From contig CAMBWJ010000043.1 in assembly GCA_945871545.1 (NCBI GenBank), forward strand, positions 1-9,636: DNA of 9,636 bases, written 5' to 3'. The notes under the pieces are model-generated. The model saw only the letters and a list, made by a program, of their open reading frames with translations. It was not told where the DNA came from and ran no database searches. Source of the stretch: an uncultured Clostridia bacterium. Its GTDB lineage: Bacteria > Bacillota_A > Clostridia > Christensenellales > Aristaeellaceae. The translations under genes and the position numbers were made by a program. This document shows, piece by piece, positions 1 through 6,706 of this stretch; the first letter of the stretch is position 1, and each line of letters starts with the position of its first letter.

Positions 1-1474
1 GGTCGAACACCGCAATGCGCTGCCGGTATTCGCGCTGCGCCTGCGCATCCGGCTTCACGCTCTCCATGAGCTCGATGAAGCGGTAGATGGCGTCAAATCC
101 ATCGTACAGGCCCGCGCCGACGCCCGCAATCACCGCCGCAGCCATGGAGGTGGCCTCCTTGGGGTGATTCGTGCGCGTCATGGTGCAGCCCAGCACGTCC
201 GCCAGAATCTGCGTCACCACGTCGCCCTGCGCTCCGCCGCCGGTCAGGATCAGCTCCTCAATCGGTCCGCGCTCGCGGAAGGCGCGCAGGATCACCGCGA
301 GATTCATCGCGACGCCCTCGATGGTGGCGCGAAGGTAATCCTCCCGCGTGTGGTTCATGTTCACGCCCAGGAAGGAAGCCGTCGCAATGGGATTCCACCG
401 GGGCGAGCGCTCGCCCGTGAGATAGGGCAGGTACAGCAAACCCTTCGCGCCCCGCGGCGACGCGGCGATCTTCTCATTGAGCAGATCGTACACGTCGCAG
501 CCCCTGGCCTCGGCCTCGGCCACCGCGTCCGCAAAGAAGGTTCGCTTGATGTAGGCATAGGAGCTCCCCGCCGCCTGCATGGTTCCCGTGGGCATATAGC
601 AGCCCGGAATGACGTGGGCAAAGCAGAACAGCGTGTGGTTCTGGTCCAGGAAGGGCTCGCCCGTAGTTGCTCCGATCCACGCGGAGGTGCCGAAGGTCAG
701 ATAGTGCCTTCCCTTCTCCAGACAGCCCGCGCCCAGCGTCGCGCACGGCCCGTCGCCACCGCCCGTCACGATGGTTACGTCCCTCGGAAGTCCCAGCTGC
801 GCCGCAGCCTCCTCCCGAATCGGGCCAACCACGTCGATGGAGCGGAGCAGCTCCGGCATCTTGCCGGCGTCCACGCCCGCCGCTTCAAGAACCTCCGGCG
901 ACCAGCAACGCTTTCGGAGATCCAGCGCGTTCGTCGACGACGCATCCGACTCGTCCGTCACAAACCGCCCGGTCAGCTTCAGGAGGATGTAATCCTTCGC
1001 CTGAAGCATCTTGTAGGTGCGCGCATAGTTTTCGCGCTCGTGCTTCTTCATCCACATCAGCTTCGTGATGCTGTAGCTGCAGCTGATGCGATGGCCGATG
1101 AGGTTGTAGCCATAATCCGCGCCCAAACGCTCCTTCAGCTCATCCTCCTCCGCCTTGGAGCGCGTGTCGGCCCAGATGATGGATCGGCGCACCGGCCTTC
1201 CCTCCCGATCCACCGGCAGGCAGGCCATCATCTGCCCGGAGAAGGAGATCGCGCGCACGCGCCGCCCATCCACGTCCCCGGAGAGAAGCTTGCGCGTCGT
1301 CGCGACGATGGCGCGCCAGTAATCGTCCGCGTCCTGCTCCGCCACGCCGCCGGGGCCATAATACACCGGGTATTCGTGCGTGTCGGTGTCCACCAGCCGT
1401 CCGTCCGTCGAAAACAGGGACGCCTTGGTGCCGGACGTGCCGATGTCATAAGCAATCAGATATTCTCGTTCCAT
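1..1474 (-). CDS. FGGY-family carbohydrate kinase, xylulokinase-like (C-terminus cut by window edge)
   Basis: This frame is open from the ATG at 1474 to the left edge, giving 491 residues with no stop; full-length relatives are about 500, so only a few C-terminal residues are missing. It is predicted to phosphorylate a ketose or polyol with ATP. The N-terminal phosphate motif is DIGTSGTK (10-17). Substrate-side motifs are SGQMM (79-83), where xylulokinases usually have GQMH, and IIWADTR (99-105). The catalytic base is in GGGDG (D241). PYLTGERSP (350-358) is typical of the XylB group, and GGGAQGDVVTQILADVLG (412-429) is the C-terminal ATP-site block. An upstream in-frame stop at 1481-1483 fixes the start, but no good Shine-Dalgarno site is present; AAAGG is about 18 nt away. 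Fuculo- or other ketose kinase activity is possible. Confidence 0.86.
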   Translation of the reverse strand, partial: MEREYLIAYDIGTSGTKASLFSTDGRLVDTDTHEYPVYYGPGGVAEQDADDYWRAIVATTRKLLSGDVDGRRVRAISFSGQMMACLPVDREGRPVRRSIIWADTRSKAEEDELKERLGADYGYNLIGHRISCSYSITKLMWMKKHERENYARTYKMLQAKDYILLKLTGRFVTDESDASSTNALDLRKRCWSPEVLEAAGVDAGKMPELLRSIDVVGPIREEAAAQLGLPRDVTIVTGGGDGPCATLGAGCLEKGRHYLTFGTSAWIGATTGEPFLDQNHTLFCFAHVIPGCYMPTGTMQAAGSSYAYIKRTFFADAVAEAEARGCDVYDLLNEKIAASPRGAKGLLYLPYLTGERSPRWNPIATASFLGVNMNHTREDYLRATIEGVAMNLAVILRAFRERGPIEELILTGGGAQGDVVTQILADVLGCTMTRTNHPKEATSMAAAVIAGVGAGLYDGFDAIYRFIELMESVKPDAQAQREYRQRIAVFD

Positions 1475-1493
1475 ACTACATTATTTCGATAGC

Positions 1494-1555
1494 CTTTGAA
1501 TTTGCGCGATTCTGCGGCCGCGAAGCCAGGTTCGCGGCCGCAGCGCTGTTCAAAG
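1494..1555 (-). other. Strong GC-rich hairpin between mutarotase and FGGY kinase genes
   Basis: CTGCGGCCGCGAA (1512-1524) and TTCGCGGCCGCAG (1531-1543) form a perfect 13-bp stem with a six-base loop; each arm contains the octamer GCGGCCGC. An outer stem can form between CTTTGAA (1494-1500) and TTCAAAG (1549-1555). The element starts a few bases after the mutarotase stop (1559-1561). No U-tract follows on the minus strand, nor a T-tract on the plus strand, so it is unlikely to be an intrinsic terminator. It may stabilise the upstream message or control the kinase, whose Shine-Dalgarno site is weak. Confidence 0.68.
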
Positions 1556-1558
1556 CCG

Positions 1559-1957
1559 TCAATAGGCGCAGCCCGCTGTGAGAACCACGTTTGTGTAGGG
1601 CGTGAACTCACCCGTGAGAATGATGGCCTTCGCGCCCGCGCTGATCTCCTTCAGCTCGGTGTGGGGCACATAGCTCACCGGCGCGCCCTCGGGCAGCAGC
1701 TTCAGCGCCTCCTTGTGGAAGTCCGGAGAGACCTCCAGTGCCTCGGTGGCAAAGGTGGCCGACTCGATCACCAGCACCTTCGCGATCTCCTCCAGCACCT
1801 CCAGGTATCCGGGACTGCCCTGCTTCCAGCCCAGGTCGATGCGCTCCACGCCCTTGGGAATGGGCAGGCCCGCGTCGCCGATGACCAGCAGATCCTTGTG
1901 GCGAATCTCGCCCAGCACCCGCAGCAGCTGCGGATGGAAAATACCCGTCTTCAACAT
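1559..1957 (-). CDS. rbsD: RbsD/FucU family sugar mutarotase (second copy)
   Basis: This 132-residue protein is a second RbsD-type mutarotase of normal family length, ending at the typical terminal aromatic (AGCAY). It keeps H20 and D22, but the motif is RHKD rather than GHTD. Other features are GDAGLPIP (27-34), ERIDL (38-42), HTELK with H99, and LTGEFTPYTN near the end. It is clearly homologous to the first copy (shared GI-HP-LL---GE start, ERIDL, VSP, VPH-LK) but diverged, so it is not a recent duplicate. GGAGG lies 9 nt before the ATG at 1957. An out-of-frame ATG five bases upstream opens only ATG-ATA-TGT-TGA. Placed right after the ribokinase, it may feed that kinase, with the first copy serving another step. 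Confidence 0.9.
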   Translation of the reverse strand: MLKTGIFHPQLLRVLGEIRHKDLLVIGDAGLPIPKGVERIDLGWKQGSPGYLEVLEEIAKVLVIESATFATEALEVSPDFHKEALKLLPEGAPVSYVPHTELKEISAGAKAIILTGEFTPYTNVVLTAGCAY

Positions 1958-1984
1958 ATCATTTTACCTCCGTCTATGCAATTC

Positions 1985-2908
1985 TCAGTGCTCCTTCAGG
2001 AAAGCCTCGATCTCCTCGCGCGTGGGCATGGAGGGCGTGGTGCCCATCTTCTGCACCGACAGCGCCGCAGTCGCCGCCGCAAAGCGCGCCGCAGCGAAGA
2101 TGTCGTTGCCCTCGGACAGCGCCGTCACGAAGCCGCCGTTGTATGCGTCGCCCGCGCCGGTGGTGTCGATGGCGTTGACCCTGAACGCCGGCGTCAGCTC
2201 GGCGCGCGTGCCGTCGGCCACGTATGCGCCCATGCCGCCCATGGTGATGACGACCTTCTTCACGCCGCGCTGGAAGAACCAGTCCGCCGCCTGGGCCGCA
2301 CTCGCTTCGTCCACAACCTTCACGCCGGTCAGGATGCTGGCCTCCACCTCGTTGGGGGTCACGATGGTCACCTTCGAGAGCAGCGCATCCTCCACCGGCT
2401 GCACCGGCGCGGTGTTCAGGATGATGGTCTTGCCCGCCGCGTGAGCCATGTCGATCACGCCCTTGATGGAGCTCATGTTCGTCTCCAGCTGGGTCAGCAG
2501 GATGTCCGCGCCCCCGATGACCTCCTTCAGCGCCGCGACCTCCGCGTCGGTGATGTGGTCGCAGGCCGACGGGATCACCATGATGGCGTTCTGGCCGGAA
2601 TTCTCGTCCACCTCGATCAGCGCAACGCCCGTGGCGTACTCCTCGGTCTGGATGACCCGGGAGGTGTCCATGCCCAGCTCCCGCATGGTACCCAGCGCGA
2701 TCTCCGCAAAGGTATCCTTACCCAGCTTCGTGATCATCGTCACGTCGCCGCCGGACTTGTGCGCGGCAACGCCCTGGTTGAAGCCCTTGCCGCCTGCGCC
2801 CATCTTGAAGAAGCCGCTCTTGACCGTCTCGCCCGGCACGGGCAGGTGCGGGCCGCGACCCATCAGATCAACGACGAAGCTGCCGAATACCACAATCTTT
2901 TTCTTCAT
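1985..2908 (-). CDS. rbsK: Ribokinase-type PfkB carbohydrate kinase
   Basis: This 307-residue cytoplasmic kinase is predicted to use ATP to phosphorylate a pentose or related sugar. It shows the ribokinase signature throughout: LPVPGETV (22-29), GAGGKGFNQGVAA (37-49), QLE with E142, NTAPV (165-169), TPNEVEA (184-190) and the catalytic motif DTTGAGDAYNGG (248-259, base D254). The usual N-terminal GSxNxD is GSFVVD here, so the sugar-contact asparagine (Asn14 of E. coli ribokinase, from memory) is V12 while the aspartate (D14) is kept. This suggests a substrate other than plain ribose or an altered fit. AAGGAG lies about 9 nt before the ATG. A second mutarotase gene starts 27 bp after the stop, echoing the RbsK-RbsD pairing of ribose operons. 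Confidence 0.88.
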   Translation of the reverse strand: MKKKIVVFGSFVVDLMGRGPHLPVPGETVKSGFFKMGAGGKGFNQGVAAHKSGGDVTMITKLGKDTFAEIALGTMRELGMDTSRVIQTEEYATGVALIEVDENSGQNAIMVIPSACDHITDAEVAALKEVIGGADILLTQLETNMSSIKGVIDMAHAAGKTIILNTAPVQPVEDALLSKVTIVTPNEVEASILTGVKVVDEASAAQAADWFFQRGVKKVVITMGGMGAYVADGTRAELTPAFRVNAIDTTGAGDAYNGGFVTALSEGNDIFAAARFAAATAALSVQKMGTTPSMPTREEIEAFLKEH

Positions 2909-2986
2909 GCCGTATCACTCCTTATATTCTGTTTCTACATCATTTCTCCTTCAAATCCCACGCAAAAAAGCCATTCCGCGCATGAT
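2909..2986 (-). other. AT-rich 78-bp spacer with second SD and two-codon minicistron
   Basis: This gap between the two PfkB kinase genes carries two Shine-Dalgarno-like sites. The downstream one, AAGGAG, serves the ribokinase ATG at 2908. The upstream GAAGGAG (2947-2953) is followed at once by ATG ATG TAG (2935-2943), a minicistron of two codons. A T6 run follows a weak GC stem (CCGCG...CGCGG) around the upstream stop codon but is displaced by six bases, so I do not call a terminator. No promoter with acceptable spacing is seen. Confidence 0.3.
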
Positions 2987-4009
2987 TTATCGCTGCACGC
3001 GGCCGGAGCCGTCGCCGCCGGCCAGCTTCTGCACCTCGGCCACGCTGACGCGGTTGAAATCGCCCTCCACCGAATGCTTCAGTGCGGAGGCGGCCACGGC
3101 GAAGTCGATGCAGCGCTGCGCGTCCCAACCCTGCATCAGCGCGTAGATCAGGCCCGCGCCGAAGCTGTCGCCGCCGCCCACGCGATCCACGATGTGCAGG
3201 CTGTATTCTTTGGAGAAGCAGTCCTGCTCCCCATCGGAGAGCATGCCCGCCCAGAGGTTGTCGCTGGCGGACAGCGAGCTGCGCAGGGTGATGGCGACCT
3301 TCTCAAAGCCGAAGCGCTCCCGCAGCTGCCGCGCAACCGAGCGATAGCCGTCGTGGTTCAGCTTGCCGCCGTAGATGTCCGTGTTCTCGGCCTCGATGCC
3401 GAACACGTCCTTCGCATCCTCCTCGTTGGAGATGCACACATCCACGTATTTGCACAGGCGGGTCATCGCCTCCCGTGCCTCCGCGCGGCTCCACAGCTTG
3501 CCCCGGTAGTTCAGGTCGCAGGAGATCTTCATGCCGTGCTTTTTCGCGGCGATGCAGGCCTGCTCACAGATCTCCACCAGGTTCGGCCCCAGCGCGGGGG
3601 TGATGCCGGTAAAGTGGAACCACTCCGCGCCCTCGAAGATCGCGTCCCAGTCGAAATCCTCCGGCGCAGCCTCCAGAATTGAGGAATGCTTGCGGTCGTA
3701 GATGCAGACGCTACCGCGCTGGGATGCGCCCTTCTCCAGGTAGTAGATGCCCACGCGATCGCCGCCGTGGACGATGTGGCGCACATCCACGCCGAACCAG
3801 CGCAGGGAATTCTCCGCCGCGCGGCCGATGGCGTGGTCGGGCAGCTTCGTGACGTAGGCCACGTCCATGCCGAAGTTCGCCAGCGACACCGCCACGTTGG
3901 CCTCGCCGCCGCCGAAGGTTGCCTGCATCTGATCGTTCTGGAAGAAGCGATAGTAGCCGTTGGGGGCCAGGCGAAGCATGATTTCGCCGAATGTAATGAT
4001 TTTTGCCAT
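2987..4009 (-). CDS. kdgK: PfkB-family sugar kinase, 2-dehydro-3-deoxygluconokinase (KDG kinase) type
   Basis: This 340-residue kinase is predicted to phosphorylate 2-keto-3-deoxygluconate with ATP, giving KDPG for aldol cleavage. It matches the Bacillota/Thermotoga KDG kinase pattern through its length: FGEIMLRLAP at the N-terminus, GGGEANVAVSLANFG (33-47), LEKGASQR (91-98), FTGITPAL (133-140), SCDLNYRGKLW (163-173), NEEDA (195-199), the catalytic motif DRVGGGDSFGAG (275-286, base D281), and the family's terminal SGRVQR. ATG at 4009 has TAGGAG 7 nt upstream and lies 20 bp from the dehydrogenase stop; the frame is open upstream without homology. No KDPG aldolase or sugar-acid dehydratase is in the window, so either partners lie elsewhere or this member uses a related keto sugar. 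Confidence 0.88.
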   Translation of the reverse strand: MAKIITFGEIMLRLAPNGYYRFFQNDQMQATFGGGEANVAVSLANFGMDVAYVTKLPDHAIGRAAENSLRWFGVDVRHIVHGGDRVGIYYLEKGASQRGSVCIYDRKHSSILEAAPEDFDWDAIFEGAEWFHFTGITPALGPNLVEICEQACIAAKKHGMKISCDLNYRGKLWSRAEAREAMTRLCKYVDVCISNEEDAKDVFGIEAENTDIYGGKLNHDGYRSVARQLRERFGFEKVAITLRSSLSASDNLWAGMLSDGEQDCFSKEYSLHIVDRVGGGDSFGAGLIYALMQGWDAQRCIDFAVAASALKHSVEGDFNRVSVAEVQKLAGGDGSGRVQR

Positions 4010-4029
4010 GTACCCACTCCTATCTCGCG

Positions 4030-5058
4030 TCAGGGCTGCACCATGACCGCCTTGATGCCCTCCGCCGGGTGCTCGATGAAGTCCAGCAGGCCCTCCACGG
4101 CGTTCTCCAGCGGGAAGCGGTGGGTGATCAGCGGCTTGAGGTCGATCTGCCCGGACTCCACCAGGTCGATGCACAGCGGGAAGTACAGCGCCGGAACCGC
4201 GTCCGAGGCGCGAATCTGCATCTTCTTGTGGTGCACCACGTTGGAATCCAGGGTGAACATGGCCTCCTCGCCGTAGGCGATGCCGATGAAGGAGAGGACG
4301 CCGCCCAGGTTCATCAGGTGCACCGCATCGGAGATCACCCGCGGCGGGGCCGTGACCAGAATCTTGTCCACGCCGCCCCGGGGGAACTTCAGCGACTTCA
4401 GATCTTCCTTGTCGGTGAGGAACACCTTTTCCGCGCCCATTTGCAGCGCCATTTCATTCTTTTTGGGGGAGCGCGAGGTTCCTGCGGCATACACATGCCG
4501 CGCACCCGCGCGCTTGACCATTTGCAGCGCCATCAGGCCGATGGGGCCCACGCCGATCACCAGCACATCGTCGCCCAGCTCCACGCCGGAAACCTTGAAC
4601 AGATCCAGCGCCACGCCCATCGGCTCGATGAGCGCACCCTCCTCGAAGGACATGGAATCGAACTTCACGCACAGCGCCGCGGGCACTGCGGTGTACTCGG
4701 AGAAGCCCATCACGTCCCTCGTGCCGATGTAATTGATGAGATCCGGCTGGCCCAGGCCGTCCAGCTCCGGATGGCCGTTGCGCGCCGCCGCGGAACAGGG
4801 ATCGAAGGTGGAGGTCTCGACCACCACGCGGTCGCCCACCTTCAGATTTGTGACGTTGCTGCCCACCTGCTCCACCACGCCGGAAATTTCATGGCCGAAG
4901 GGCGTCCAATCCTCGGCGGCGTAGCGCGCCAGGATCATCTCGTGACCGCAGAAGCCGCAGGCCTTGACCTTCAGCAGCACCTCGTCCTTGCCGATCTGCG
5001 GGACGTCCACGTCGATCTGCCTGAACTGATATTTCGATTTCAGATAGGTTGTCTTCAT
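4030..5058 (-). CDS. Zinc-dependent medium-chain alcohol dehydrogenase (sorbitol/threonine dehydrogenase-like)
   Basis: This 342-residue NAD(P)-dependent enzyme probably oxidises a sugar or polyol hydroxyl to a ketone, or the reverse. The catalytic zinc site is visible as C37 (CGFCGHE), H56-E57 (FGHE) and E145 (LIEP). The cofactor fold has GVGPIG at 169-174. The acidic residue normally ending the second strand is replaced by G193, followed by TSRS, which hints at NADP(H). The structural-zinc cysteines found in many relatives (CxxCxxCx7C) are absent: residues 84-101 read FDPCSAAARNGHPELDG with one unaligned cysteine. The ATG at 5058 has GGGAG about 7 nt upstream and a family-like N-terminus; the frame is open to 5103. 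The gene lies between a mutarotase and a KDG-type kinase. It could be an L-galactonate or L-idonate 5-dehydrogenase-like enzyme, but the substrate is unproven. Confidence 0.88.
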   Translation of the reverse strand: MKTTYLKSKYQFRQIDVDVPQIGKDEVLLKVKACGFCGHEMILARYAAEDWTPFGHEISGVVEQVGSNVTNLKVGDRVVVETSTFDPCSAAARNGHPELDGLGQPDLINYIGTRDVMGFSEYTAVPAALCVKFDSMSFEEGALIEPMGVALDLFKVSGVELGDDVLVIGVGPIGLMALQMVKRAGARHVYAAGTSRSPKKNEMALQMGAEKVFLTDKEDLKSLKFPRGGVDKILVTAPPRVISDAVHLMNLGGVLSFIGIAYGEEAMFTLDSNVVHHKKMQIRASDAVPALYFPLCIDLVESGQIDLKPLITHRFPLENAVEGLLDFIEHPAEGIKAVMVQP

Positions 5059-5099
5059 ACTTTTTCTCCCTCGCCGCCTGCACCAGTGCGCAGGTTCAT

Positions 5100-5540
5100 T
5101 CACTCCACATTGAAGCCCGTGTGATCGTCCCCGCCGTAGGGCACGCCCACCTGAAGGATCATGGTGGAGTAGCTCGTGCGTTCGCCGGTGCGGATGCAGG
5201 CGCGCGTCTGTGCAGCCTGGGACATCGCCTTGAGCTGCTCGTGGGGCACGAACTCCAGCGGAATGCCCCGCTTTTCCAGGAAGGCGCGCACCTTGCCCAA
5301 ATAGATCGGGCTGACCTGCTCGATCTCTCCGGCCATGTAAACCTTCTCCAGCTTCAGCTGATCGGAAATCGCCTTGAGGATGGTCAGCTGGCGCGGCAGA
5401 TCGTTGAGAATCGCAAGGTCAATGCGCTCCTTGCCCACAGGAACGGGCATGCCGGCGTCCGAGAGCATCAGCCAGTCGGTATGGCCGCACTCGCCCATGA
5501 GCTTCAGAAGTCCGGGATGCAAAATGCCGCTCATCAACAT
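5100..5540 (-). CDS. rbsD: RbsD/FucU family sugar mutarotase (first copy)
   Basis: This 146-residue cytoplasmic protein belongs to the RbsD/FucU family, which interconverts sugar anomers (pyranose/furanose or alpha/beta) so that later enzymes are not limited by slow spontaneous mutarotation. Conserved features are GHTD with catalytic H20 and D22, SDAGMPVP (27-34), ERID (38-41), HEQLK with H100, and RTGE near the C-terminus. Typical RbsD proteins end at an aromatic residue just after this block. This one continues for about 11 residues (GGDDHTGFNVE). The ATG at 5540 is preceded by GAGGTGA and starts the protein at the family N-terminus. The open frame extends upstream to 5666 but that part is unrelated. 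The dehydrogenase gene follows 41 bp later. Which sugar it acts on is not visible. Confidence 0.9.
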   Translation of the reverse strand: MLMSGILHPGLLKLMGECGHTDWLMLSDAGMPVPVGKERIDLAILNDLPRQLTILKAISDQLKLEKVYMAGEIEQVSPIYLGKVRAFLEKRGIPLEFVPHEQLKAMSQAAQTRACIRTGERTSYSTMILQVGVPYGGDDHTGFNVE

Positions 5541-5600
5541 ATCTCTCACCTCGTTTGCGGATTCGGCCAAACTTGGGCCGACAGATTTTGAGCGCAGGCG

Positions 5601-5675
5601 GAGCGCTTCCGGCTCAGCCGTTCCACGCTCCACCGGCGCTCTGTCAACAGGGATGCGAACCGGCATGCCGGTCGC
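5601..5675 (-). other. Structured intergenic region with two stem-loops
   Basis: The 144-bp gap 5541-5684 between permease and mutarotase holds two inverted repeats. ACCGGCATGCCGGT (5659-5672) is a perfect 14-bp palindrome, extended by GCG (5655-5657) and CGC (5673-5675) with one bulged A, beginning about 9 nt after the permease stop. GAGCGC (5601-5606) pairs with GCGCTC (5636-5641), with further CGG/CCG pairing inside. Neither is followed by a U-tract. A TTGACA at 5643-5648 has no matching -10 box, so I see no internal promoter. The likely role is transcript processing or protection of the transporter message. Confidence 0.42.
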
Positions 5676-5684
5676 CTTTGGAAC

Positions 5685-6689
5685 TTACTTTCTCTTGAAG
5701 CGGTCGATCAGCACGGACACGACGATCAGCAGGCCGATGATGATGTCCGTGTAGTTGGAGTTCAGGCCCAGCAGCGTGCCCACGTTGCCGATGGTAGCGA
5801 TCAGGATGGAACCGACCACCGTGCCGCCGATGTAGCCCTCGCCGCCGCTCATGGATGCGCCGCCGATGACGGAGGCCGCGATGGCGTCCAGCTCATAGCC
5901 GTCGCCCAGGGTCGGGATGCCGCTGGACAGGCGGGAGGTCAGCAGGATGCCGCCGATGCCGCAGAAGATACCGGAGAGCAGGTACACGCCGTAGGTCGTC
6001 TTGCGCACGGAGATACCGGACAGGCGCGCCGCGTCCACGTTGGAGCCGCAGGCGAAGATGTTTCTGCCGAAGGTGGTGTAGCGGAACACCAGCCAGGAGA
6101 TCACGATCAGGATGATCCACACCAGCGCCATGACCGGCACGCCGTAGGTGGTGGGGTTGCCGTACTGATCCACGCCGGGGACGCCGATGGTCAGCTTTGC
6201 AAAGTCGGTGAAGGCCTTGGGCAGACCGGAAATGTTGCGCGCGCCGGAGATCAGCAGGATGAAGGCGCGCACGATGGTCATCATGCCCATGGTGGCGATG
6301 AAGGGCGGCAGCTTGCCGTCGTAGATCAGGATGCCGTTGATCATGCCCGCAGCCGCGCAGGCGACCAGCGCGACGAGGATCGCCGCGAAGATGTTCCAGC
6401 CGGCCTGCACCGTCAGCAGGGTGGTAATCATGCCCGCGAGGCCAACGTGGGTGCCGACGGACAGGTCGATGCCGCCGGTGACGATGACAAAGGTCATGGC
6501 CAGCGCCACGATGCCGTAAACGGCGGTGGAACGCGCCAGGTTGTAGATGTTGCTGTAGGTCATGAAGTTCTTATTGACGATCGTCATAATCACGAACACC
6601 GCGATCAGAACCATGAAAACAACGCCATAACCGGCGAATAGACGCCTGGGTTTCCGGGCCGTCTTTGCGGGATTTGCCGAATTAGACAT
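5685..6689 (-). CDS. Sugar ABC transporter permease (RbsC type, BPD_transp_2 family)
   Basis: This 334-residue membrane protein forms the channel of the CUT2 importer. A basic N-terminus (KTARKPRR) precedes the first hydrophobic segment at about 18-38. Further segments lie near 55-71, 82-94, 99-122, 129-149, 185-203, 233-251, 266-278 and 288-330, consistent with the usual 8-10 helices. Family landmarks are GGIDLSVG (72-79), NGILIYDGKLPPFIATMG (118-135), GRNIFACGSNVDAARLSGI (208-226), the coupling region that contacts the ATPase, and GGASMSGGEG (276-285). The strong site GAGGAGG is upstream of the ATG, and the stop is TAA. It directly follows the ATPase gene. Close paralogues carry ribose, xylose, allose, galactose and AI-2, so the cargo is not fixed by this protein. 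Confidence 0.94.
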   Translation of the reverse strand: MSNSANPAKTARKPRRLFAGYGVVFMVLIAVFVIMTIVNKNFMTYSNIYNLARSTAVYGIVALAMTFVIVTGGIDLSVGTHVGLAGMITTLLTVQAGWNIFAAILVALVACAAAGMINGILIYDGKLPPFIATMGMMTIVRAFILLISGARNISGLPKAFTDFAKLTIGVPGVDQYGNPTTYGVPVMALVWIILIVISWLVFRYTTFGRNIFACGSNVDAARLSGISVRKTTYGVYLLSGIFCGIGGILLTSRLSSGIPTLGDGYELDAIAASVIGGASMSGGEGYIGGTVVGSILIATIGNVGTLLGLNSNYTDIIIGLLIVVSVLIDRFKRK

Positions 6690-6706
6690 AGTGCCTTCCT
6701 CCTCAA

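Noticed and set aside
2966..3006. Intrinsic terminator after the KDG-type kinase (weak stem and T6 run)
   Set aside because: The stem is short with wobble pairs and the T-run is separated by about six bases. The next gene is close and belongs to the same functional set, so full termination is unlikely.
164..3682. Long open frames on the + strand (164-1492 and 1496-3682)
   Set aside because: They are antisense mirrors of the FGGY kinase, mutarotase and ribokinase genes. The translations are Arg/His/Ala-rich, show no family motifs, and one runs across three genes. GC-rich codon use that avoids TTA, CTA and TCA leaves such frames open.
4003..5591. Open frames on the + strand opposite the dehydrogenase and first mutarotase
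   Set aside because: They overlap fully with genes that have clear motifs and ribosome sites, and look like composition artefacts.
5620..5648. Internal promoter suggested by TTGACA at 5643-5648
   Set aside because: No -10-like hexamer occurs 15-19 bp downstream; the region is GC-rich.
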